Assembly: GCA_027627225.1 (NCBI GenBank) | Contig: CM051034.1 | Coordinates: 44,625,548-44,689,547 of the forward strand | DNA length: 64,000 bases | Source: Congeria kusceri | Taxonomy: Eukaryota > Mollusca > Bivalvia > Myida > Dreissenidae | Direction of reading: 5' to 3' | In this document: positions 1 to 11,078 of the stretch, piece by piece | Numbering within the stretch: position 1 is the stretch's first letter | Layout of the letters: each line of letters begins with the position of its first letter | Position numbers and translations under genes: made by a program | Notes under the pieces: generated by a model | What the model was told of the DNA's origin: nothing | Seen by the model: only the letters and a program-made list of their open reading frames with translations | Databases searched by the model: none

Positions 1-221
1 AACCCATAAAACAAAACCCTAAATTCATAGTTTAATTATTTACTTGGTAATGCATTTGGTTTCAACGTACTTAAGATGATTACATTAATACAGTTAACAT
101 AATATTTTACTGAAAGGTTATCCTTACCCTATGCATGACACATGATCATGTTGGAGTAAGTCATTCAAATATAAAACAGATTATAGACCTGCTCCAGACA
201 CATCAGGAGATCTAGAGGATA

Positions 222-930
222 TTTTTTATTTTGGTGAATGATCGAATTTTATTTCAGGAGTGGTTATAGAAACAAATATTTTCACGAGTGAAATAAATAT
301 TCGGTCATTCACCGAAATCAACAAATTTTATTTTTATTTTAGGCTTTTAGACAATTTAGATAAATAAGTCACGTTTGTGTACTCTGACGTCACGAAAATA
401 ACGTCATAAATGATTCCAAAATTGTTTATCATATCTATGGTGGGAAAAAAGTGCCATGTGCATTTGTCGCTTAATTAGATTTTTGCTGAATTTTATCATG
501 TGTTTTCTGTAAACAAATGTTTGTAAATACTGTACATGTATATAAATTTGCCAAGGAAAGTAACCACTACTATTGATAGAAAATAGTGCGTTTTTGCAGT
601 GAAAATATCAAATTTTATTTCACCAATAACGTTCTATATCTCACTGAAAAGAATATATTAAAAAACCCTTATTAACAATCTATGGACCTTAATTTAAGGC
701 AAATGGCCAATTTTCTTTTTTTATTTTATGCTTTATTAACTTTTGTTTTAAACTTTATTGGAAAATATCGCGGGAATCATAATGTCATGACGTCAAAATA
801 ATGACGTCACTTCACAGTTTTGAGCTCGGCATCGATTACGGTCCGTTTCATTTACTGTATTAAATCGGGACCCAAAAAGTAGTCCCTCACTGGGAGTGAT
901 ATATCGCACTGATATATTTTCTATATATCA
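222..930. repeat. Fold-back element, family A, copy 1
   Basis: A degenerate hairpin occupies 222-318. One arm carries GATCGAATTTTATTTCA and the other TGAAATAAATATTCGGTCA, with CACGAGTG near the middle. The sequence that follows (CTGACGTCA at 383, ATGGTGGGAAAAA near 438, ACTGTACATGTATAT near 530, AAAAGTAGTCC near 877) matches 33955-34790 in the same order, so both are copies of one dispersed element. The copy contains three TGACGTCA octamers (384, 788, 802). No coding capacity is visible. The limits come only from this comparison and could be off by tens of bases. Confidence 0.7.
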
Positions 931-1000
931 CTACTTAGCATTAAATAAAAACCCTTATCAACAATCTATGACCTTTATTTAAGGTGAGTGGCCAATTGAC
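661..1000 (+). repeat. Pair of ~53-bp direct repeats
   Basis: The segment beginning AAAAACCCTTAT at 661 recurs at 947 (period about 286 bp). Both copies continue with ACAATCTATG and end in TGGCCAATT. The repeat straddles the right end of fold-back copy 1 and may reflect an insertion or a local duplication. No gene is associated. Confidence 0.6.
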
Positions 1001-1003
1001 AAT

Positions 1004-3555
1004 ATCCCAGAGCACAAAACAAACAAACAGAATACTTAAAGAATAATAATCCACGACGTTATGGGTATGGCGCATTCGCACTCTCAAGCGACGTGTGTCG
1101 TAATGTCTGTATTATTATTTGCTCTTAGTTCCAAACTGGGTTCTGGGAAGACGGTTATTTACTTGCAATGAGGAGGGAAACCCATGTGAAATGCGATATT
1201 TGCGCATAAAATAGTGAAAAATCGCAAAGACGTGATTTTACGTTGCACCGAAATTTTAGAGTATGATTCGAAAAACGCTGCCGTACAAGGTTACGCATGC
1301 GCAAATAAATTCCTTCTTTGTTACATATAAAATATTCAAAGTTTGATCTCAATTTTCACCATGACCAAACTACTTCCCAATATATCACCATACATTGTTG
1401 GAAAGATAACCTTTTGAAAAAACAGCATGTCAAAAAATTTCTATACGTTGTAACTCGAAATATTTACCTTAGAATAAATACACCGGTTTTGACAGGCATG
1501 GGGGCTGCCATTTTCTGCATGAATACATGGGCCAAAAGTTATGAAGCTGGGAACCACTCAGACAAAGTAGTGCCTAAAACTGTCTTTTTTTATTTATTTC
1601 TTACATATATACCGATACAAAAACATATCATTTTAACTGTATTTTAAAAATCATATGCATTATACACTGAACCCTATGTGTTTATTATCTGACAGCATGT
1701 AACCCTGAGGATGTGACTTCCGTTTTGGTGTAATTTGACAACAATACACAATGCTCAGTCTGGTTTGCAGTTTTGTCACTATGCTGTGAGATTTTATGAA
1801 TAAAATTAATTCGGCAGTCTACAAAATCAATATCACTAGACGCTAATTATACCTTGAAAGGGAAGTGCGCGCGTCTGCGTGGTGTATTTTTCCTGAATCA
1901 AACAGACGTTCACAAAATATGATTGCTGTAAATCCCATAAAAATCAGAGGAAATCCACATATTTTTGAAAAAGCCCATATATTTTTGTGGAGAAGAAAAA
2001 TGATCTCATATGGAAAAATCTTTCCCCGGTCACTGAACATGCGGTAGTACTAGAAAGCTCTCGTAGACCTCCTCCAAGGCAGCATAGCGTGGCAATTTGC
2101 CATTTTCTCCCCATAAAAACGAATCCCTAAAAGCCCATGGGTCCAGACGGTGAACTGGATTACCACCAGGGCCCACGACTACGAAAGTTTTCAATCGTAA
2201 AGTAAGTCTCAATTTAAAATATTGACCAATGAGAATGCTTGTAACATTTAAGCTTTGATTTTTGTTGGTTTAATATTTAAGATTAAGAATAAGATTGAAC
2301 TTCAGAATGTTCGTTGTCGTGGGGCCAGTATCTAAAATGTGTCCATTGGCCCGTTACAACCTTCCCAGAAATGTTCAGTCAAATCCGTTTAACCCATTTG
2401 TGTAATGTTACTAACAAACAAAGAGATAAGCAAACAAACCAAAGGAACCAAAAAAGCCAACGTCGATCCCTGGCGTAGGTTAGAACTATGGATCACTAAG
2501 TACAATGATCTTCACCATCGTTCTGATAATGATACAATGTACTTTGCATTAACAAGCCATGTGCGTGATATGCCTATACATTTACCTTTAAGTTCCAAAT
2601 GGGGTTTCTGGTGAGACGGTTAAAACCCGTTTTTTTTTACATGTAATAAGGCAAGACATGAGCAGTACTAGCAATAAATGGCTTTATTATAGCCATGTCT
2701 GTACATTCACCCTGAGCTCCGAATACAATTAAGACGAGATGAGTGTTTACCAATAATAAGGCAAAGAACTTACGGTGGTATAAAATACCTTTAGTGCAGA
2801 AAAGTTTCACCCTGATATTAACAAAAAAGTGTATGTTAATACTGGCTTTGTTAAGGAATAATTCGTCTACCAGTACTAGTAACTGTTCTTTGTTAGTTGT
2901 CATTTACAAAACACAGCTTATATTTGAGAGGACAGAGCCATCAGAGTTAGCAACATTTCTGATTTTCTTATTTGTGACATTTTCATCAAATGTTTTTTTG
3001 AAGAATTGCGTATTCTATTTTCATGTTATGTCCCTTATTAAAGCCAGTTTTTCCATGAATACTCTTGGTCGTATCAATCAAGATGAAGAAAGTAATTGTG
3101 AAATTCAAACCAAGATACAATTATAATGTATTGCTATTTAAATGAGGACCTTCATGTATGACAAAGATTAAATTCTCGGAATAAATTAAAATATTTTTCC
3201 TACCTACCTTCCTACCTCTGAAATTTCGGGTCGGTCTAGGGCAAACAAAAGATTTTTTAATTTAGGCCTTACATGATTTTGTAGATTACTTTATTTAAGC
3301 GTTGAAATTCAGGTAGCTGTCTGTTTTTTAAATTATTCATATTTGGCAAAAATATATTTATATAATTAGATAGTATTGCTATTCTATTCACTCATCATTA
3401 TAACCCTAAACATAAATTTGGTATACTGAAAAATATGTATCAATTTAATAAAACAGTTTTTTTTTGTTTCTCCTGTAAAATTTATGAACTGTCAGTTCAT
3501 AACGTTTTTCGATTCGGCATACATAATTTTGTTGTTCGGCCATATATTGAAGTTA
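1004..3555. other. No gene recognised; AT-rich spacer
   Basis: About 2.5 kb in which I see no supported gene. Short open frames are present on both strands but have no recognisable motif or splice context. A ~30-base phrase (AGTTCCAAA, then GGGTT, CTGG and GACGGTTA) occurs at about 1128 and again at about 2590, suggesting fragments of one dispersed repeat. Confidence 0.5.
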
Positions 3556-3559
3556 AAGG

Positions 3560-3655
3560 TAATGTCCCCGGCATCTTGATGCGGGAGCCATATAGTGATT
3601 GTCCAGTCCGTTCGTCCGTCCGTCTTTCCGACCGTCCTTTCGTACGTCCGTGACA
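3560..3655 (+). repeat. Repeat head with CCGTCCGT-rich stretch
   Basis: GGCATCTTGATGCGGGAGCC followed by ATATAGTGATTGTCC and a run of CCGTCCGT-like words precedes the tandem array that starts at 3665. The first part recurs in diverged form at about 17497-17545 (CAGCATCTTGATGC, then ATATAGTGATAGTCC), so it is a dispersed repeat module. I see no coding role. Confidence 0.55.
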
Positions 3656-3664
3656 AGGTTAAGT

Positions 3665-4530
3665 AGATTTTACCGTTTCGTCTAGCAACAACACCGCTTA
3701 CTACAACACTTGGATTCTTGCACAGTTGTTGCTTATGACCATTCCCTATCTACCAATATCATCCAACCTCACTTTGACAATGATCTAATTTGCACTTAGA
3801 ATAATTCGAATGGGCTGTTTCTTGGTTAACTAGATTTTACCGTTTTGTCTAGCCCCAACACCGCTTGCTACAACACTTGGGTACTTACACAGTTGTTGCT
3901 TATGACCATCACCAATCCACCCATATCACTCAACCTCACTTTGACATTGACCTTGACCTAATTTGGAATTGTACTAATTCAAAAGTGCCATTTCTTGGTT
4001 AACTAGATTTTACCGTTTTGTCTAGCACCAACACCGCTTACTACAACACTTGGATATTTACACAGTTGTTACTTATGACCGTTCCCAATCCACCCATATT
4101 ACCCAACCTCACTTTTACATTGACCCTGACCTAATTTGGACTTCTAATAATTCAAAAGTGCCATTTCTTGGTTAAATAGATTTTACCGTTTCGTCTAGCA
4201 CCAACAATGCTTACTACAACACTTGGATTTTTACACAGTTGTTACTCATGACCGTTCCCTATCCACCCATATCACCCAACCTCACTTTGACCTTGACCGT
4301 GACCTAATTTTGACATATAATAATTCAAATGGGCTATTTCATTTTTAACTAGATTTTACCGATTCGTCTTCCACCAGCAAAGCTTACTACAGCACTTGGC
4401 TACTTACACAGTTGTTGTTTATGACCATTCCCAATCCACCCATATCACCCAACCATACTTTGACCTTGGACTAAAATTTGGACTTAGAATAATTGAAATG
4501 GCCTGTCCAGCACTAACCGGGGGCATGTGT
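3665..4530 (+). repeat. Tandem array, five ~173-bp units
   Basis: Five units start with AGATTTTACCG at 3665, 3832, 4005, 4178 and 4351, giving periods of 167, 173, 173 and 173 bp. Each unit holds the phrases ACTACAACACTTGG, CACAGTTGTTG and CAACCTCACTTTGAC. The array ends in a distinct tail with GGGGGCATGTGTG near 4518. It looks like a repeat whose body is made of nucleosome-sized units. No open frame follows the period. Confidence 0.85.
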
Positions 4531-4566
4531 GTTTATCGAACACATTGTCTTGTTTAGTTCGTTTTT

Positions 4567-6360
4567 AGCTCGACTATTCGAAGAATAGGTGAGCTATCCT
4601 ACTACCCCCGGCGTCGGCGTCCGCATCCACATCTGAATTTGGTTTTGGTTTTTATTCAAAAGTCTTGTAATTTCAAAACTACATAAGTTATTCACTTAAA
4701 ACTTTTAATATACCTTTGTCATCAACTCCAGTGTCAGGGGCAACATTCCCCATAACTCTGTTTTGTATTTTGACAGATTTATGCCCCCTTTTCACTTAGG
4801 TTTTCTCGTTAAAAGGTTATATTCAAAAGTTTCGTAACTTCAAGACTACATAAGTTATTCACTTGAAACTTGGAACTAACCTTTGTCATCAACTCCATTA
4901 TCAAGAGCAACATTCCCTATTATACTGTTTTGTATTTTGACAGAGTTATGCCCCTTTTTCACATAGATTTTCTGGTTAAAGTTTATATTAAAAAGTTGTG
5001 TAACTTCAATACAACAAAAGCTATTCACTTGAAACGTGGAATATACCTTTGTCATCAACTCCAGTATCAGGGTGAACATTCCCCATAACTCTATATTATA
5101 TTTTGACAGAGTTATGCCACTTTTTCACATAGATTTTCTGTTAAAGGTTTATATTCAAAAGTTTTATAACTTCAAAACTACATAAGTTATTCACTTAAAA
5201 CCTGGAACTAACCTTTTTTATCAACCCTAGTATTAGGGGCAATATTGCACATAACTCTATTTTGTATTTTGACATAGTTATGCCCCCTATTCACTTAGAT
5301 TTTCTGTTTAAAGTGTATATTCAAACGTTTTGTAACTTAAAGACTACATAAGTTATTCACTTCAAACTTGGAATTAACCTTTGTCATCAACTCCAGTATC
5401 AAGGGCAACATTCCCTATAACACTGTTTTGTATTTTGACAGAGTTATGCCCCTTTTTCACATTGATTTTAAGGTATAGTTTATATTCACAAGTTTTGTAA
5501 CTTCAATACTACAAAAGCTATTCACTTGAAACTTGGAATATACCTTTGTTATCAACTCCAGTATCAGGATGAACATTCCCCATAACTATTGTGTATTTTG
5601 ACAGAGTTATGCCCCTTTTTCACATAGATTTTCTGGTTAAAGTTCATATTCAAAAGTTTTGTAACTTCAAAACTACATAGGTTATTCACTTGAAACTTGG
5701 AAATAACCTTTGTCATCAACTCTAGTATCAGTGGCAACATTACACATAACTCTAGTTTGTATTTTGACAGAGTTATGCCCCCTTTTCACTTAGATTTTCT
5801 AGTTAAAGTTTATATTCAAATGTTTGTAACTTCAAAACTACATAAGTTATTCACTTGAAACTTGGAACTAACCTTTGCCATCAATTCTAGTATCAGGGTC
5901 AACATTACCCATAACTCTGTTTTGTATTTTGACATAGTTATGCCCCTTTTTCACATATATTTTCTGGTTAAAGTTTATATTCAAAAGTTTTGTAACTTCA
6001 AAACTAGCTAACTTATTCACTTGAAACTTGGAACTAACCTTTGTCATCAACTCTAGTATCAGGGGCAACATTACCCATAACTCTGTTGTGTATTTTGACA
6101 GAGTTAGCCCACTTTTTACATAGACTTTGTTGTTAAAGTTTTTGTTCCCAGTGTATAAACTATACAAGGCTTCACTGAAAAGTTTCGTATTTTAACAAAT
6201 TTATGCCCCTTCCACTATCCAATATATGTACCAACTGAAATACTTCGAATAGTCGAGCGCGCTGTCCTCTGACAGCTCTTGTTGTATTCTCTTCTTCTCA
6301 TTTATTCCCATCGTTGAGGAGCATCCACCAGTGTCACCGGTATCTTTGATCGTTTTCTTG
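4567..6360 (+). repeat. Element with nine ~166-bp tandem units and inverted ends
   Basis: The left end reads AGCTCGACTATTCGAAGAA at about 4568. An inverted match, CTTCGAATAGTCGAG, lies near 6244, and a tail with GGAGCATCCACCAG follows at about 6319. Between them a monomer anchored on ACATAAGTTATTCACTT repeats at 4681, 4848, 5014, 5180, 5346, 5511, 5675, 5840 and 6005, so the period is 164-167 bp. Units 2-3-4 resemble units 5-6-7 pairwise, giving a three-monomer higher-order repeat of about 497 bp. The same left end opens the element at 9162. Noncoding. Confidence 0.85.
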
Positions 6361-7043
6361 CGTATTACTTTCATCGCAAACGTAATTGTGGTTATTATTG
6401 GAAACTGATAAAACGAGCCATGTATGAAAACATTAAAACTTGATCTCTGATATCTAATTTTACGAAATCAATTTACTTTTATACGCTACTTACTCGTTAT
6501 CTGCAAAATAGTTAATATTAGTTTTATACTTATACATGTTTTAAAATCTTTGTAGATTGTATCTGAATCTCACACACACCAACCCATTTTTCGGATAACC
6601 TCTACGAAATTCTTACGTTCTTTTATGAATAACATTATTAATACAAGATCTCAGGTTAATTATTTGAACGTTTGCCATCGTTCGCAATGACGTCACTGGT
6701 TTTCATGCACAGCGTTTGCTTCGTCGGTTAATCTGTGTTAATTATTTTGCACATAAAAACAGCGCTATTTATATAAGCAAACAAGCAGCACTGTTTAATG
6801 TTTGTGTTTTGTAGGGCGTAGTCATTAGCGTGGATTAATTTCAACTTATGTCTGTGATTGTTGTTTTAATTCTTGAATTCCAATTTCATGCGTCATAATG
6901 ATATATTTTGAACGATGCGTACATGCTTAAGCTGCATGTTACAAGTTGATATGTCTGAATTATATTTTTTGAAAACCACAAAGATTCACTAAACACAACT
7001 ACCCATGTCGGTATTTCCAGGCCTGTTTTTAACTACAACTATC
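6361..7043. other. No gene recognised
   Basis: AT-rich sequence with no supported exon. One TGACGTCA octamer lies at 6688. Confidence 0.5.
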
Positions 7044-7890
7044 TTAAAGACGTTCGCAACGAAAATAAAATAATTTGGTTAATTTCTCCTTTTGCTTCTT
7101 TATTTCTTTACTGTATATAGGTTACAATATACTAATTTCGATCAATAAATATAAATCTGTGTAAATCATTAAGTTTCAGTCAATGGTTAAAAGTTCATAA
7201 AGCTTTACAGTAATAAAAAACACACGTACTCAATGTATTGCCAAACAAATTAGTTATATAAAGATCCATAAAATATCTACATTCTATTTAGGCAATTGAT
7301 ACGTTGTTTACGTAAACACGAAACATGAAAAAGGCTACACAGGTACCCTATTTAATGTCCAATATTTCCCAAAGAAGTTTTGTGACCCATTATTTTTATT
7401 AATGGTTTGGTGTAAGTATATATTGGTGCATGTATGTGCGAAAATTTAAGAAAATCTGTCGTTTGGAACAAAAGATATTCGTATATTTGATTATTTATTT
7501 ATGTTTTCAAAGGTATATTAAATGCATAATTAACCTCTTTAAGAGTCCATTAAAAGTCATTTTTTAAATGGTAACTATAGATAAAGCACGTTTTATCATT
7601 AACCTGCACTTGTATATTGCTGAACAAAACATTAAACAAAGATGCATTAAAAAATCTCAGTCCTTGTTTGAATATGAACGCTTTATATAAATGAGCACTG
7701 CTAGTCACACAAACTGAAAAAAGGCTTCGACTGGTACCGTATTTACACCCCAATATTTCCGGATCAAGGCCGGTGACCCCTATTTTTTAAGACTGTTTTA
7801 GTTTTAGGATACATTTAATTATGTTTGTGAAAAATTTTAAGAAAATCTGTCGTTAGAAAAAAAAGAAAAAATTGTTGCGAACGTCTTTAA
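7044..7890. mobile_element. Non-autonomous TIR element with internal 147-bp direct repeat
   Basis: The terminal inverted repeats are perfect over 17 bp: TTAAAGACGTTCGCAAC at 7044-7060 and its reverse complement at 7874-7890. Inside, a segment of about 147 bp beginning AAAAAGGCT at about 7329 recurs at about 7719. Both copies share CCAATATTTCC and AAGAAAATCTGTCGTT. No transposase is present, so the ~850-bp element would have to be mobilised in trans. I did not find a clear target-site duplication. Confidence 0.75.
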
Positions 7891-8462
7891 AATGATTGTT
7901 AAATAATTGAGAATTTATGTTTTACAGTTTACTTGAAGTTGAACGTGTATAGTGTTAATGTGTATGGTCATTTTCATTGATTGTTTAGAAATGAAAATGA
8001 GAATTTATTTTTTTGCGTTTTGCATGAACGTTTCAAACATTCATGGTCATTTGCACTCTCTACGGACTGTTATAAAGGTGGAGACAAACACAGATGTAAA
8101 ATGCATGTTAGTTTGTTTGTTTGTTACGTATTTTCACGTAGACTGTTTGTAGATTTCGTGTACGTTAATAGGATTGTCACATAGTTAATGCTCTTTGATA
8201 CCATTTCATACAGTTATCATTCTCTGTAACCGCTGGCCGCAATTCATCAGTAATCCTGGTTTTCTACTTCTACTACAGAAATACAATATAATATACACAA
8301 ATAATAACAGTATAAATAGTAGAAATAACAATTGATCACTTGTCTCAAATAAAGGACCCGAGGATGTTCATAAGGGCCTCCCTCCAGTTGATGTTTATGG
8401 GATTTTATTTTTATCACATGCTATACCTTTCTTTCCGTTTAATATAACCATTACGAATATTT
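7891..8462. other. No gene recognised
   Basis: Contains only short overlapping open frames without recognisable motifs. I see nothing else to annotate. Confidence 0.5.
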
Positions 8463-8465
8463 TTT

Positions 8466-8830
8466 CTTACACATGTGTAAGATAACATTTTGAGCGTTTT
8501 CATTGGCTACATGTTATTTGACTGACCAATCGCATGACGTTATTTTGGTGAAATGACGTCGTCAACATAAAATGACGTCACGTCAGTACACAATTTTTTA
8601 AATTTATATGCACGTTTTGGTAAAATTAAATGATTTTTTTTGTGTTGTAAAAGCATGTAATAAAAAGATCTGACACGAGTTGTCATATCATACCATATTT
8701 TATTAAACTCGTCTAGGAAATTCGTTAATAGGCTCGCCAAAGGCTCGCTTACTGACAAAATTCCTGAACTCGTTTAATAAAATATGGTACGACATGACAA
8801 CTCGTGTCAGATTCTTTATATCTTATACTT
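8466..8830. repeat. Fold-back element with ~42-bp arms
   Basis: The left arm at 8670-8712 (TCTGACACGAGTTGTCATAT onward) pairs with the right arm at 8771-8812, which ends ATGACAACTCGTGTCAGA. The loop holds the GC-rich phrase GGCTCGCCAAAGGCTCGC. TGACGTCA lies upstream at 8573. The layout of AT-rich arms around a CpG-rich centre is shared with 33955, 34478 and 42211, although the arm sequences differ. Noncoding. Confidence 0.75.
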
Positions 8831-9161
8831 AATAATATTGTATTGCCACTATGTACAGCGCTTAATACAAATAACTCCAATAAAATGACATTCAATCAAT
8901 ATAATATTAGCTTTTTATTAAGGTTTTCTATTTTATTTTAAGGTTTACAATTATTTTAACAACAGCAACAACAATGTCCTTTTCACTGCAAATATGATAG
9001 TTTTGATATTTTCCAATAAAGCTCCTATTACTCTCGGAATAATACTACTAGTATTTAGAACACTAGAAATGTAAGACCACTAGTTGTCTGCTTGTGCTGT
9101 CTGTACACCCACTAAAACTAGTATGTCGGAGATATTTTATTTTAAATTCCACGGACATTTG

Positions 9162-10455
9162 TAGCTCGACTATTCGAAGAAAAGGTGGTCTTTCCTACTT
9201 TTTCCGGCGTCGGTGTTCCTGTCTGAGCTTGGAATTTTTTTAACTTCAAAGTCCTGTAACTTTAATAAATCCAATACCACATATATTTCATTTGAAACTT
9301 GGAATATATCATTGTCGTTCACTCCATAATCAAATGCAACAATCCCCATTGGTCCGTTTTGTCTTTTGACAGAATTATGTCTCCTTTCACTTAGATTTTC
9401 TGGTTTTATTTTTTTAAGTCCTTTAACTTAATTTTAATATAAGGTACGAGGTGAGTTAAAACTTACTCTATACCATTGCCGTCAATTCCAACATCATGTT
9501 CAACAGTCCCCATAACTCAGTTTTTATTTTGACATAGTTATGCCTACTTTTCAGATATAATTTCCACATTAAGGGTTACGTTCGAAGTCCTATAAATTCA
9601 AAATTACTCCAGGTATTCCCTTGAAACTTGGGTTATAACATTTATATACATAACATCATCAACTTTAGCATCAGTTGCACAATTTCCACCACTCAGTTTA
9701 GTATAAATCTTATGTTATACCCCCTTTTTAACTTAGAATATCATTCATAATTTTAGATTTAAAAGTCCTTTACAATTACATAAGGTTTTCACCTGAAACT
9801 TTGAATATGACTTTGTCATCAACTTCAGTATCTGGTGCAATAATTACAATACATTTTGACAATTTTTTTGCCCTATTTTTGTCCAATCTATTTCTACGCA
9901 ACTACAGGCCAGATTTCAAGTATACTTTATGGGAAGCTTTATTACCAAAAGAAGGTGTGCACTGAACCATGATATTCCGCTTCAATGATTTTCTAAGAGT
10001 TGTGGGACTTTGTAGATTTCTGAAATTAGCATATATCTTGTCCGGGCTATTCCTGCGCAACTACTGGCCAGAATACAATTAAATGTATGTGATGCTTCAT
10101 TATCACAGTCAGGTTCGCACAGTACAGGACGTTCCGTTTAAATTTCCTTGGAGTTATGTGACTTTGAAGGTTGCTGAAATTAGTGTATAGTGCGCAATTC
10201 TTGTATGAACTATTTTTCATCAACTACTAGTCAATATTCAATGAAACTTTATGGGAAGCTTTTGTACCGAGAGGAGAAGTTTACTGTACCAAGATGCTCC
10301 GCTTCAATCATTTTCTTACAGTTATTGGACTTCGATGATTGCTGAAATTAATATATAGAGCACACTTGTCTGGACTCTGCTCTTCTGATTGCATTCACAT
10401 TACTTGGCAAAGCGCATTGGGGAGCATCCATCAGATCACTGATATTCTTGTTTTA
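9162..10455 (+). repeat. AGCTCGACTATTCGAAGAA-type element, second copy
   Basis: It begins AGCTCGACTATTCGAAGAA at about 9163 and ends with GGGGAGCATCCATCAG near 10420, matching the two ends of the element at 4567-6360. The first half contains about four diverged ~166-bp monomers (anchors near 9296, 9463, 9627 and 9797). The second half contains about three units built on CGCAACTACTGGCCAG-like phrases (near 9897, 10059 and 10219). Noncoding. Confidence 0.75.
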
Positions 10456-10457
10456 AA

Positions 10458-10506
10458 TCGGGCAGGCGGATCTGAGAAACTAAAAATCAACAAACTCTGG
10501 CCTTAA
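10458..10506 (+). repeat. Short dispersed repeat, copy 1
   Basis: GAGAAACTAAAAATCAACAA followed by CTCTGGCCTT recurs at 48365-48400 (GAGAAACTAAAAATTAACAA, then CTCTGGCCTT). Both copies are preceded by a G-rich GGCGGATC or GGGGGATC phrase. The family is unknown. Confidence 0.5.
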
Positions 10507-10601
10507 TTTCATTTTCAGACCAGTACAGGATTAAACAAACCTATTTCAAGATCGGCAAATGTTAACAGTGTATATATAAAAAGAAATGAAATAACACATC
10601 T

Positions 10602-10855
10602 AAAGACCTGTAGCCGATTGTATAAAACTGGATAACTTTAGCCTATCCAAAAGATATCCAGAGGTTAAGTTTATCCATTTTTGGATAAGATATCCAAAGT
10701 GGTTATCCTCGTGTATAAAACTTCAAAACGACTTGGCTAACTATATCCATTTTGGTTAAAGTTAGCCTAACCAAAACAATCCACAATGCATTTTTCATCT
10801 GGTTCCGGTCAATAGCGATTTCGCGGAAAGTGTCACTTACAGACGACAGTGGACA
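10602..10855 (+). promoter_or_regulatory. Left end and 5' region of the Harbinger element
   Basis: AGACCTGTAGCCGATTGTAT at about 10605 begins a 250-bp stretch rich in GGATA and TATCC words in both orientations. GTATAAAACT occurs twice (near 10620 and 10714). It sits directly upstream of the Myb/SANT-like start codon. PIF/Harbinger termini often carry such subterminal repeats, so I infer the left end with promoter and transposase-binding sequence. I could not find the matching right terminal repeat. Confidence 0.4.
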
Positions 10856-11078
10856 ATGGCCGAACAATTAAAACGAAAGAAGCGGTCGATTAATTTTTAT
10901 AACGAAGAAAAGGGGATTATAAGGGAAGGGGTGCTGAAATTCAACCATATAATTAGCAAAGAATTCACAAGCGGCGCCACGCATAGTACAAAAAAATTAC
11001 AGGACGATGCGTGGGAAAAAATAACAGATAAAGTGAATGCCACTGGCCGAGCGTGTCGCTCAGTCAGTGAGGTGAAAG
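10856..11078 (+). CDS. Exon 1 of the Myb/SANT-like gene
   Basis: It encodes 74 codons plus one base and carries most of the Myb/SANT-like domain. The donor is GTGAAAG|GTATGT, in phase 1. The ATG follows GTGGACA, and no earlier in-frame ATG with similar context was seen. Confidence 0.75.

Noticed and set aside
1318..1647. 109-codon + frame
   Set aside because: No recognisable domain and low-complexity flanks; nothing beyond length supports it.
1843..2212. Overlapping 60-65-codon frames on both strands
   Set aside because: They overlap each other in opposite directions without motifs or splice signals.
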